64,000 nucleotides of DNA from Raphanus sativus (Eukaryota; Streptophyta; Magnoliopsida; Brassicales; Brassicaceae): the NCBI RefSeq assembly GCF_000801105.2, contig NC_079516.1:4774001-4838000 (forward strand). The letters are read 5' to 3'. Of the stretch, positions 11,992 through 22,213 are shown piece by piece (within the stretch, counting starts at the first letter, position 1; every line of letters starts with the position of its first letter). The notes below the pieces were generated by a model. It ran no database searches. It was not told the origin of the DNA and was given only the letters and a program-made list of their open reading frames with translations. Position numbers and translations under genes: made by a program.

Positions 11992-12600
11992 TCAAGCAAA
12001 CTCTTCGGACCACTCGTGTAATGTTGGGAGTCTTACTCTTCATGTCCATAATATTCGCTGATCCAAAAGATGTTACGACAATGTACATGAGTACTTTCTC
12101 AAATAAATACAAAGAACAATACAAAATAGCCTGATTGTAATGCAGAACGTCTTTCTTTGTTTGTCTTCATTCGCTAGACAGGGCCGGCTCAAAGAATCCA
12201 TGGGCCCTTGGGCAAAATATTTTTTGATATTATTTTTACATATATCTATAGGTAACTTAAAATTTTTGGATCCAGATACATAATTTTTTAAAAAATCTGG
12301 ATCCTATTTTAACACTATTTTAGAAAAAAAACGTTTGGACTCTGGGGCCTACGCCCCTTTGCCCCATGCTCTAAACCGGCCCTGTCGCTAGAAATATATA
12401 GTTCCATCATCTTTCTAAACTTTGTTTGACAATACTTCAGTATTTAAAGATGATTTTGTGAAACCAACAATGACTGAACACCAACATTGATAAGATAGTT
12501 TTTACCAGTCTGGATCTCTGGTGTTGCAGCAGCTGTGGCATCAACAATAACAGTCACACATTGATAAAATCCAGCTCTCAGAATCAACCCTGTGCATCAC
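11992..12600 (-). pseudogene. isochorismatase-like hydrolase relic (C-terminal part)
   Basis: Minus-strand sequence near 12595-12505 reads LILRAGFYQCVTVIVDATAA followed by ATPEIQT and a GT donor; VIVDATAAATPE is the late core strand and cis-peptide region of plant isochorismatase-like hydrolases. Further on, ANIMDMKSKTP and, one base out of frame, TLHEWSEEFA-stop (stop at 11994-11992) give the C-terminus of the same family. The single-base frame slip after KTP breaks the reading frame. No N-terminal catalytic exons (the DMQNDF region) are recognisable upstream, so only the 3' end survives. The intervening intron holds a hAT MITE. Position and content match Arabidopsis At3g16190, the gene expected between the transporter and the next gene (from memory). 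Confidence 0.72.
12179..12384. mobile_element. hAT MITE with 8-bp target duplication
   Basis: The 206-bp element begins CAGGGCCGGCTC and ends ACCGGCCCTG. The exact 8-bp duplication TCGCTAGA flanks it at 12171-12178 and 12385-12392. It is non-coding and sits in the residual intron of the isochorismatase relic. Confidence 0.88.
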
Positions 12601-12917
12601 TCGTCTAAGATTCTTGCTTTTTCAGCACAGAAGAGTTGCTTAAAGAAAAGTTAGAAAACACATTCCATGCCTCTATTCCGGTTTGCTCAACATTTTACCG
12701 GTTTAAGGTTGTTCCAGATCGGTAATGAAAGAACTGGACAAACGATGCCTATTTAAAATTTAAACCAAGATGAAGAATCATAACCGATCACAGTAAAAAA
12801 AAAAAAAAACACTCTTGTATTAACAAACTTTGCTTCAAGTTGGTTAACTTGTATTAGAAAAAAAAAGCTAAGGAGTAAAAAAAGGAGTCGCTCTTCTTTT
12901 GCAGGAATCACCAGTCT

Positions 12918-15711
12918 CTATGATCCGGGCTTGGATATCTGAAGGTAAACCATTTGAGTATAGCCATTGAACACAGACTTATCAAGCCGACCTAAACCGA
13001 GTCGTTGGAACAAACGGCGCTTCCCATCTGCTACGATCGGTGGAGTCGAACGAGCGGGGTCGTACCGTGACTGATGTGTCAACGAAGGTCCTGCAACCGG
13101 AGGTAGCTCCCAGTAGACATCAAGAACCGATTCAACGTAACGGCTGTTCTGGAAATGCTGATTGTGTGAGATTTGTGTGTTTGTGTGGTTGAAGTCATCT
13201 CTCATTTCACCTCTTACTCCCCACCATGTTTCACCTGGTCCGCACAGTTCCTCTGTATCAACTGCTTTTTCCCAGAACTTCTTCCTCTTTGATCTAATCC
13301 TGGCTTCATCGCTGTCTTTGAAACAGCTGTGGCCGCCTCCTGGTGGGAAAACAAAACACATCATATGAGAAAATCATCCAAACTTATCTATTGAGATCTT
13401 TACAGAACAAACCTTTAATATATGACTGGTCACATATATGTCGCAGAGAATAGTGATCCCCTGTTCCTGTATCGTAGTTATCCTCGAAAATGAGATGTTG
13501 GAAACCCGCCTTCAGTGCCTGCTTTAGCCTGCTCTCGGTAGTATAATCAAAAAAATAAAACAAAGAACTCTTCACTAATGCAATAAGGGCAAGAGAAGAA
13601 GATATACCTTTTGAGTTCATTCTGATGATCATCGAAGAAGACAACAACGCGGCTTAGATCCGTCACTCCATGTTTCCTCAACACGTTCTTCCACTCAACA
13701 CTCCCAAAATCAACAAAATCTTTGCCCGCAAAGTACGTGCAGTTTCCATCAACATAAGCAGGTCCCTTCTTCAGGTACTTCTCGGGGTGTCTAGGCGTGA
13801 GCGAGATAATCGGCGTATCCGGCATAGCCTGGCGCATAACCCAAGTGGAATGTCCCTTGAAAGCACCACTCTCGATCATCAGCTCAGGCTTTAGCCAACG
13901 CGCCATGAACCATAGCCCGAAGCTGTGATCAAAACCCATCCCATGCATATTGTTCTTTATTGGCCGTGTTTCGTATATCGGTACAAACTCTTCTAGAGCC
14001 TTGAGTAGATCCTTGGAGGTCCACTCGACTTCTTTTCCATGTTTCGATCTGCCTTTTGCCAAGGGAAGAGAATTAAATACGTACACACCATATACAAATC
14101 AATCTCTTTGTTAAGAACAATATATTCCATAACACCACCATCAAAGTCCTCTTCAACTAAAATCAACATGGAGACTGAAAAGACCGAAGAACGTCGATTC
14201 CTCAGAAGATAAATCTCATAACTAATTTGTACAAGAGCATTTTTAATGGGTTTTTCTCTACTATTTCATGCTGTGGAACACGGCGAACTAAACTTTCAAG
14301 AATGCTAGAAAAGAAAACTTGACTGACGAATGAATAATTTACAACCTTAAACCAGTACTTATATCCCTTAAAAAACAGGCTAAGTCTGTCTAGCAAATAA
14401 CAAAAGTAGGTTTTTACTGATGCACTAAGATCTAAGCAGCCCTGGGACGGGAACGGGTACAGGAAACGGCAAACTTCAATTTTTTAGATACCGGTACGGC
14501 ATAGAAAAAACAACCAAATTATAAGAAAATATAAAAATATCCATAAGTGTAGGTTCTTTATTTTCACTTAATAAGTTGGTAGATCCATTACCAGACTACT
14601 ACCACCATTTTCAGTTTGAGAATTCATCTTCTTTATCTATAGAAAAATCACAGAAAACATAAGATACATCAAGTGAAAGCAGAAACATATAAATTGATAG
14701 TCCCATTTTCGTATTAAAACACAGAAAAAAAATCAGAAACATTGTATTTTAAGTCACAACAAAGCCAAAGACATTAAAAAAAAAGAGACTTCACAACAGT
14801 CATCAAGGACAGAAGAGCATCAGACGCCACACCATCTGGCCCATATGATGCTCGTGTCATTGTGAAGTCTTTGTTTGAATAAGTGTTTCTTAGCTTTATG
14901 CTACTATAGGGAATAACATTTTAACACAATCCATGGCTCTGCAATTGATTAGGCACATACACCACTATCCAAGATTAACCATTGGCAAGCAACTTACAGC
15001 ACCAAAACCAATTCAACTTACTTGTGAAAATCTAATACTCAAACAAACCTACATCAAATCTCACCAAATCATTCTTAAGTAAATCCACACTGAATCATCA
15101 CTAGAGATAAACCAATGCACAGTGCCCAGGGCCGGGGCCTTAGACGAGACGAGTCAAGAGGGAATTCAATAATTTGGAGCCGAAATTCTTTTTTTTTTTC
15201 ACAAATTTGGGGACTCAAGGTGAATGTTTCATCAGGCTTGGCTCAGGGCCGGCGCTGACAATGCATATAAAACAATGCACAAGAGAGAGAGAGATCACGA
15301 GAGCTTACACCAAGGAACACCTAGGGCTCCAAAATCCGATTCGAGCCCGTCGAGACCGAAGAACCCGATCCGAGCGACGGGATCGAAGCGGGAGATGCAG
15401 ACGAAGCTGGTGGAGCGGAAGGCGAAGGAGATGAGGAAGAGGAGGGCGAGGAAGAGGAGAGCGATGACGAGGCAAGGCCACCACTGGTGCCCGATCCGGG
15501 AGACGAAATTGGAGGCGAGGAGGTAGATGTGGGGACGCTTGGTCTTTGATTCGTCGGCGGCGCCGGATTCGCCGGAGTAAGAGAGATCGGCGTCGGAGTG
15601 AGGACGGCGGAAGGAGAGAGCGCGATCGAGCATCGTCGTCGTCGGAGTTTTGGGGGAGTGAGAGGAGTGCCACGGTGATTGCCCCCCTCCGTTGTTGTTG
15701 CTATTGCTCAT
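12918..15711 (-). CDS. single-pass membrane protein of unknown function (At3g16200-like)
   Basis: Four minus-strand exons, 15711-15309, 14052-13608, 13528-13413 and 13339-12918, join in frame into about 461 residues (467 if the in-frame ATG at 15729 is used; I chose MSNSN because the upstream MERVVA adds no recognisable feature). Residues 1-70 are a Ser/Pro-rich cytosolic region. One hydrophobic segment near residues 80-105 (PCLVIALLFLALLFLISFAF) suggests a type II Golgi-style anchor. The lumenal part holds ELMIESGAFKGHSTW, resembling the glycine-rich first motif of class I methyltransferases, then VVFFDDHQNELKRLKQA and HLIFEDNYDTGTGDHYSLR, acidic motifs seen in methyltransferase/hydroxylase-like folds. 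The function is not known; a SAM-dependent role is only a structural guess. The first intron carries a small hAT MITE. The frame is intact. Confidence 0.85.
15120..15257. mobile_element. small hAT-like MITE in intron 1 of the neighbouring gene
   Basis: It begins CAGTGCCCAGGGCCGGGG and ends CTCAGGGCCGGCGCTG. Flanks are CCAATGCA and ACAATGCA, a 7-of-8 match consistent with an aged hAT target duplication. It is 138 bp and non-coding. Confidence 0.6.
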
Positions 15712-15729
15712 CGCTACTACTCTTTCCAT

Positions 15730-16379
15730 TTAATTAATTTCAATAGTCTCTTTCTTTCTTTTTATTTTTTCTTTTAATACTGGTACAGTGATTAAAGGTT
15801 CTCATTTGAAATTATGAGATATTCATGAAAGCTCCTTCTATCATTAGTCAATTTATGATTGGCTCATTTAATTATAAAATTAAGATTTAGTTAGATAATT
15901 AAATAAATTTAAATATTAATAGGTTGAGATTTTTTTTTGAAATATTAAAACAAATTTTCAAGAAAATTTAAGTAATAATCAGGACATATATCAAAATATT
16001 TAGAATTTACTACTGTTCCCATTGGACCTGTTTTGTGTGTCTCAATCGAAACTGGTTCCTTTTATTGGACCGGTTCACCATTAAAGAACTTGTACATTAC
16101 GTAGAACGATAGAAGTTTACATTTATCTAGTAGCCATGTTATGTAAGTTAAGTATGATTTCCGTGTTTTGTTCAAAAAAAAAAAGGTATGATTTCCGTGT
16201 AGTGCAATACAATTACCAAGCTAATGGTCAAATCTACTTCTTCATAAGGAAACATAACCTACTAGTCAATTGAAATCCCTAAGTATAGCTATCACATCAA
16301 CTAGATTTTTTCTTTCATTTTAATTCTCCCTCTCACGGTTTACTAACTAACTTGCCTACTTGGTTCAATTAATTTTTCT
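15730..16379. other. intergenic, bidirectional-promoter-sized spacer
   Basis: AT-rich sequence upstream of the minus-strand membrane-protein gene. No ORF, RNA gene or transposon end is recognised. Confidence 0.45.
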
Positions 16380-16640
16380 TATATTTGGTAGATTGGGCTT
16401 CACTACAAAATAATGGGCTTTGGCTTTATAACGTGAAAAAGTCTCAAACGGCGGCAAAATCGTGTTATGAGTAAAATGTCTCTCTTTCTCTCTTCATTGA
16501 TTCTCCAAGAGTTTTTGGGTTTCATCCCGTGAGCATCATTTGATTGTACGATACAAAGTGTCATGAGTACAGAGTACGTGTCCAGTCTCACACTTTGTAT
16601 CACTTCCATTAGTCATATATCATGACTTATCACAATATGG
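16380..16640 (+). pseudogene. decayed 2H-phosphoesterase fragment (copy 0)
   Basis: AAAGTCTCAAACGGCGGCAA and the GAGTTTTTGGGTTTC block resemble the leader and first intron of the intact gene downstream. CACTTTGTATCACTTCCATT followed by AGTCATATAT matches the start of its exon 3 (17275-17300). No frame survives. It is a short relic of a tandem copy. Confidence 0.55.
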
Positions 16641-16915
16641 CTCGCAAGAAAAATGCACGTGTATAATCAATGATTAACCTAAAGCCACAATTAGTGCCTG
16701 ACATTTGATTAAGTTGCACTGAATAGGCTTAATTCTTACAAAGCAGCTTGTTTTTTTTTATTTCTCAGATTACTACTTTACGAGTTTTATGTGGGTTTAG
16801 GTGAGGAAACGCTTTGGTGGGGTCGTTGACCAAGTCTCATTTATATGTTTTAAAAACAGTACCTTTAACCTGGTTCTAAAAATTCTTAAACGCAGACAAA
16901 ATCACAGCTCAAGCT

Positions 16916-18426
16916 ATGGGTAAAGTCTCTCTCTCTCTCTTTCACTTTCTTGATTCTTCTCTCGTGTTTCTGGATTATGCTTGTGTAGTTGTGTTGTGTG
17001 TGATCGGGTGAGACTCATGTGAAAACAGATTGGTTCAAGAACTCGTCAAAGCAGAGCTCATCACTACAGATTGGCGGGGGATCTTCCACTGCTCATCCCA
17101 GTCCACATGTCTCCAAAGGCAAGCAGGTTTGCTGATCTAGTTCCGAGATTCTTCATCACGATCAGTGTTGAGAAGTTTTCTGGAAATGTTTATTTTTTAC
17201 CTTACTGTGATCACTGAAACCTTCAAATGTTTGGTAGATTGTACAAGGTCACGGAGAAGTGTTTACGCACTTTATATCACTTCCATTAGCCATATACCCT
17301 GAGCTGAAACAAAAGGTTGAGACTTTTCGGAATTCTATATTGGGTAACGATCGTGATAAGAAGCCTTTGAAGTTTCAGAGTACTTTAGATGGTAAGATCA
17401 AACAAAACAAAAATAAATAAACTAGTAGTATAAGTTTTATTATAAAACTTGTTTTCATGACATGCCATCTTAAGCAGAAATGGGAATCGAAAAATCGATG
17501 TTTATTTCGCCAAACAGTTTACACTTGACTGTGGTTATGCTAAAGTTAGAGAACAAGGAAGCTGTGGATGCAGCTCAGGATATACTTAAGGTTACAATTA
17601 GTTTCCTATTAGTTAAGAGATATTGTATGCATCTTCTTATGATTGGTTTGATGATTGAGATCTTGTATTTCGTAAAATTTAGAGTGTTTCTACAAGTGTG
17701 AGGCATGCTTTGGATAACCGACCTGTCTTCATACGACTTAAAGGATTGGTACGATGTTACATCCTTGGCTTTAACGTTTACTACAAAATTTGTAGTGACT
17801 TGAAACATAAACTTTGACGTATGCTTTGAATATTTTCTCGTGTTAAGGATTGTATGAATGGATCTTTAGACAAAACGCGCGTGCTCTATGCACCTGTTGA
17901 AGAAGTTGGGGGTGAAGGCCGGCTGCTAAGGGCTTGTAGCATCCTATTATCTCTAAGAGCCTATTTTTCCTCATGTCCCTTTGGTTTAAGATAGACACAT
18001 GAATTTATATCTTATTATCATCTTGCAAGATCTGTTGAATTCTTTAACTCCATAAATAAGATATAATCATTGGTGCATTTGTGAATGCTGGATTTGCTGG
18101 GAAAGATGCAAAGACACGCTTGAAGGTAAATGCTTTTATATATCTCGTTTACTAGGAGAAATACGATGATTGAAGTAATGTGGTTTCAGTTTTTCCTTCA
18201 TGCTTATTCCTTTCTTTTGCAGCTACATGTCACCATGATGAATGCAACCTACAGAAGGGATAAAAGCAAAGGGATGACTTTTGATGCTCGAGAGATACAC
18301 AAGGAGTTTGGGAGAAAGGATTGGGGTGAGTATCTAATTAGAGAAGCTCAGATCTCAAAACGATTTTGGTATGATTCGAAAGGCTACTTCCATTCTTGTG
18401 GTTCACTACTTTTTCCACATAAGTGA
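16916..18426 (+). CDS. 2H phosphoesterase, LigT/AKAP7-like (copy 1)
   Basis: Eight exons, 16916-16919, 17029-17126, 17238-17391, 17478-17590, 17683-17748, 17848-17935, 18061-18125 and 18223-18426, give about 263 residues. The first is a 4-base micro-exon (ATGG). The two catalytic H-x-T motifs of the 2H superfamily are present: HLT at residues 101-103 (in SLHLTVVML) and HVT at 198-200 (in KLHVTMMNATY). Between them lie NRPVFIRLKGL and VLYAPVEEVGGEGRL, the usual core strands. The family hydrolyses 2',3'-cyclic or 2',5'-linked phosphodiesters of RNA or nucleotides; the plant proteins are called eukaryotic LigT or ASCC1-like. The substrate is unknown, and the KH domain found in full-length ASCC1 is absent. 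The exon 6 donor (TT|GTAGCA) is weak and was placed by comparison with copy 2. By synteny this is the At3g16220/16230 counterpart. Confidence 0.85.
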
Positions 18427-18989
18427 CACTGAAAAGGATCAATATCCACTCCATAGATGCTTGGTCAAGACTCAAGACTATGATCAGTGGTAATATCAGT
18501 TATGTAATACATGTGTGTGTATGTAACCAGTAGTAGCAATTGGTAATTCTGGCTTCTGACATTACTGAGTTGTGATTTACACATCATATATAATATGCTT
18601 TGCTATGTTCAATAAACAAATTAACTCTAGCTAACATCTTACTTATTGGAATTTTCTATTCCATTTGTTTCTTTACTGATCATCAAATCTTGTTATAAAA
18701 GGCTGAAAGCGAAGGAGAGGTGTATAATTTCACTCTCTCATACAAAGACTTGGAGGAAAACAAGAAGGGAGTCGTAGTAAAGCATTAAGGGATCAAAGAA
18801 ATGCATGTGTTGCTAGAGGAATCAGAGAAGCTGGAGAAGAGACAAGAGAGAGATCAGGGGGTCAAGAAGAGACACGGCATGAGAGAGAACGTAACTAGTT
18901 TCGGTAAAGAGGTTAAAAGTTGCAGAGGATTAACTGTGGGTTTAGTTAGTTTGGGGTGTGTAAAGAAATTATCCATTAAGAATAGAGCA
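18427..18989. other. 3' flank of copy 1 and spacer
   Basis: The 3' flank to about 18620 is shared with copy 2 (compare TGTAATACATGTGTGTG at both loci), so the duplicated unit extended past the stop codon. The rest, including a short ORF near 18801, shows no recognisable coding content. Confidence 0.5.
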
Positions 18990-19600
18990 GCGTGGGTTTA
19001 GGTGAGACAGAAAGGCTTTGGTGGGATCGTTGACCAAGTCTTAAACGTCGGCAAAATCTCTTTTATTGAGTTTCCTAGAGTTTTTGGGTTCTGATTTGGG
19101 TTATGCTTTGTGTTGTGTGTGTGATCCACTGAGCATCATTTAAAATTAGAGTCGCTCAAACACTTTTAAAGCGAATTTTATCGCTTCTGAATCGGTAGGG
19201 CCAGCCTAATAATATTAAGAGTTCAAGTTTTTTTTTAAAAAAAATATAGAAAACAATTAATTTTTAAAAAACTTTGAGTAACAAAATAAAATAAAATATA
19301 TGTATATTTTAACTAATTTTTAAAAGCTAAGTTTATTAGAAAGAATTTCACACAAAATATTTATAAAAAAGTTCTAATTTTCAATAAATGGTAAGAGCAT
19401 TAGTTAGGGGGCCAAAAAATATTAACCAGGCTCTGTGTTCAGGGAAGAAACTTCCACTCATAATCTTCACATATCTTGCCTTTGAAGGCAAAGACTAGCA
19501 GGTTTGTTGTTCTATTTCGAAGATTCTGACTGAGAGTTAAAATTTGATCATTTGTTATGTTATATAATGTGCTTTATTAATATTTATATGACATGTGATT
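18990..19600 (+). pseudogene. decayed 2H-phosphoesterase copy (relic 1)
   Basis: GTGGGTTTAGGTGAGACAG and TCGTTGACCAAGTC repeat the promoter of copy 1 (16790-16845). AAACGTCGGCAAAATC repeats its leader. TTTGAAGGCAAAGACTAGCA followed by GGTTTGTTGTTC matches the end of exon 2 and its donor. No reading frame remains. The block shares the segment starting AGCGAATTTTATCGCTTCTG with relic 2, so the two relics themselves are copies of each other. Confidence 0.65.
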
Positions 19601-20042
19601 GTGTTTGTGTATTGTTTGTGCATAAGTTCTTCAAATTAGTATTTTAATTATAATATATTTTGATTATTTTATGATAAAAAAATCTGAAATTTCTCTATAA
19701 TTGACTTGATCTTCAAATATATTGGTTATGGCTAAATTAGTAGCACTTAACAATTGTTACTTATACAAAAGTAAAGCATCATCAACAAATATGAAAGTGA
19801 TTTGATTAAAATGTGAATATATTAGAGCTTAATTGATTAATAACTTAAATATGAGATACTAGTATCATTATTTGAGTGTGTATCTTTGAATTTTCAACAA
19901 AGAAGTATTTTCAAATCCACTTAAGTCTATTACGAAATCATACTTATTAGTGAGTTTATTACTCAATAAAAATGAAACAAAAGAGATATCTTTTAAAACC
20001 ATGAAATATAAAACCTTAATTGTAGTAAAGAATCATGAAACC

Positions 20043-20269
20043 TTAAAATGTGGCGAAAAACAACAATCAAAAGAGATTATTTCCCTGGTAAACGTAGCAA
20101 ACTACTTGGAGAACATGCGTTACTTGTTGTAGGAAGAGGTCGAACGCCATATAGAGTTGATTTCTTGGTTGCTCAGAACTCGTGGGGGACAGGTTATGCC
20201 AATAGTGGATACTGCAGGATATCACTCCCAGAAACTCGTGGTTTCGATATTTTCTGGCCACGTTGGTAG
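20043..20269 (+). pseudogene. papain-type cysteine protease fragment (C-terminal)
   Basis: A short frame contains GEHALLVVGRGRTP and VAQNSWGTGYANSGYCRISL. These are the active-site His region (usually HAV-x-x-VGYG) and the Asn-Ser-Trp motif of peptidase family C1A. The catalytic-Cys half and the propeptide are missing, and nothing upstream joins to it. It lies between two relics of the 2H-phosphoesterase cluster. It is most likely a captured or truncated gene piece; a functional protein is not supported. Confidence 0.65.
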
Positions 20270-20789
20270 TTTTCTGTTTTTTTTTCCTCTACTTGTGGTC
20301 TTTTGTGGTTAGAGATGGCTATATTTTGCTATGTTGTGACCTTTTGTTGCTAAAAATCGCTATATTTTGCTACTCTCCATGAAATCTTTATGATTTATGG
20401 CTTTTGTAATGGTGCATCTAGCTACATGTTCAGTGTTCAACTTTTTGTGACGTACGTTTACAAATTACTGATACTAAGTATTTGATGAAACAACTTTTTA
20501 AAAATTATAAAGCCCATAGAAAACATTTTAGATAGTGTAACTCCATCATATATGGTATAAATAGAGAGAAAGCTCTAGGAGTCATGATCCACATGACATA
20601 ACACAGAATCATAGTACAAATAGCTCTAAGTTCGAATGTCACAGACGTCCACTAGAATCATGATTACAAGGCATAAACAGACAAATAAAGTTAAAACATT
20701 ACAACCACTATAGATCATTTAAATTAAGATAATGTGCCATTTTGCCAACTCCTTCTGCCTCCTCAAATCCCAGTTCCAGATAAGAAACA

Positions 20790-21310
20790 ATACGGTGGGA
20801 TCGTTGACCAAGTTTCATTTCCATGTGTACAAACAAGACTCAACCTGAAAAGTCCTAAACGTCAGCAAAATCTTTTAAAGCGAATTTTATCGCTTCTGAA
20901 TCGGTAGGGCCAGCCTTTTAATATTAAGAGTTCAAGCTCTTTTAAAAAAAATTATAGAAAACAATAATTAAAAAAAACTTCGAGACCAAAAAAATAAACA
21001 AATATAGGTATATTTTAACTAACTTTTTTATATATATTTTAAAAACTAAGTTTATTAGAAACAATTTCATACAAAATATTTATAAAAAGAATTCTAATTT
21101 TCAACAAAAGGTATGAGCATTAGTTCGGGGCCCAAAAGATCTTAACCAGACTCTGTGATTACGGGAGAAAGTTCCACTCCTAATCTTTGCATCTCTCGCT
21201 TTCGAAGGCAAAGACTAGCAGGTTTGCTGTTCTATTTCGGAGATTCTGATTGAGAGCAAAAGGTTGTAAGGAGTCTAGAATGGACTACTCATTATTTTGT
21301 ATCATTTCCA
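20790..21310 (+). pseudogene. decayed 2H-phosphoesterase copy (relic 2)
   Basis: GGTGGGATCGTTGACCAAG (promoter block), CCTAAACGTCAGCAAAATC (leader), TTCGAAGGCAAAGACTAGCA (end of exon 2 plus donor) and ATTTTGTATCATTTCCACT (exon 3) follow in the gene's own order. After the exon 3 piece the similarity stops abruptly and rRNA sequence begins. Confidence 0.65.
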
Positions 21311-21315
21311 CTGAT

Positions 21316-21403
<88 letters not shown>

Positions 21404-21410
21404 TAAATGA

Positions 21411-21452
<42 letters not shown>

Positions 21453-21464
21453 CTGAGTATGAAA
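21316..21464 (-). pseudogene. 18S rRNA gene fragment
   Basis: The plus strand reads the antisense of plant 18S rRNA: TCGGCATCGTTTATGGTTGA, GAGACTAGGACGGTATCTGA, CGAGCCCCCAACTTTCGTTC, TAATGAAAACATCCTTGG and TTCATAAATCCAAGAATTTC match the conserved 18S region from memory, with a few substitutions. About 149 bp, far short of a functional gene. It joins relic 2 on the left and lies 17 bp from a 25S fragment on the right. Confidence 0.88.
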
Positions 21465-21481
21465 GTTGTGGTGCATGGACA

Positions 21482-21545
21482 AAGGATTAAAAAACAATGT
21501 CGCTATGAACGCTTGGCTACCACAAACCAGTTATCCCTGTGGTAG
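21482..21545 (-). pseudogene. 25S rRNA gene fragment
   Basis: The plus strand GTCGCTATGAACGCTTGGCT followed by CCAGTTATCCCTGTGGTA is the antisense of a highly conserved part of domain VI of 25S rRNA, with scattered changes. About 64 bp, same orientation as the 18S piece, although the two regions are kilobases apart in an rDNA unit. Confidence 0.87.
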
Positions 21546-21547
21546 TC

Positions 21548-21655
21548 TTTAAAGGCAGTCTGCACAGTTGTTACTGCAATCTCTCTGCGCCTGATAACCA
21601 AAGTGAAGTAGCCTCTAAAGGCAGCCTGCACAGTTGTTGCTGCAATCTTTAAGCT
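21548..21655. repeat. two imperfect tandem copies of a roughly 40-bp unit
   Basis: TTTAAAGGCAGTCTGCACAG continuing TTGTTACTGCAATC is repeated about 65 bp later as TCTAAAGGCAGCCTGCACAG continuing TTGTTGCTGCAATC. It directly follows the 25S fragment. The origin is not recognised. Confidence 0.7.
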
Positions 21656-21984
21656 TCAACTTTTTAGAAACGATATACCAAAGTTTTGAAACTGAAAAAC
21701 AAATAGAGACTAATTTCATTTTTGAAAGAAAAGCAAAAACATATTATTTTTAAGTTTATAATTTTCTTTATGTTTCATATAAAATTTAATTAAGTTTTAT
21801 ATATAATAACTATTAGTTTATGATTTTAATTGGATCATGTATATTAAATTGTTTATAATTATATTATTTTATTGAATTATATTATATTATATATATATAT
21901 ACAATATAAAACCAAATAAATTATTAACATATTTTATTTATTAATTTATAGAGTTTTTATTGTATCATAAAACTTTTTAAAAAG

Positions 21985-22135
21985 CCTTGTGTGACAATAT
22001 GGTTTGGTGGGGTCGTCGACTATGTCTCATTAATATGTTTTTTGGGTCAAAACAACAACTTAGTTGAAAAGTTTTGTATCACGAAATTTAGTGGAAAAGC
22101 CTTGTATCACAATATGGTTTGGTGGGTTCGTCGAC
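21985..22135 (+). repeat. repeated promoter block (GGTGGGGTCGTCGAC)
   Basis: AATATGGTTTGGTGGGGTCG followed by TCGACTATGTCTCATT at 21998-22033 is repeated at 22112-22142. It is the same block found before copy 1 (16815-16845), relic 1 and relic 2. It contains a TTGAC or TCGAC core, so a W-box-like element is possible in some copies. Confidence 0.55.
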
Positions 22136-22213
22136 CACGTCTATTATATACATTTAAAAACAGGACTCTTAACGAGAAACAGCAAAGTCTTGAATGCTGT
22201 AAAAGCTCATGCT

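Noticed and set aside
15174..15737. Arg-rich plus-strand ORFs and the 122-residue minus-strand ORF in another frame
   Set aside because: They are shadows of exon 1 of the minus-strand membrane-protein gene, produced by its GC-rich coding bias.
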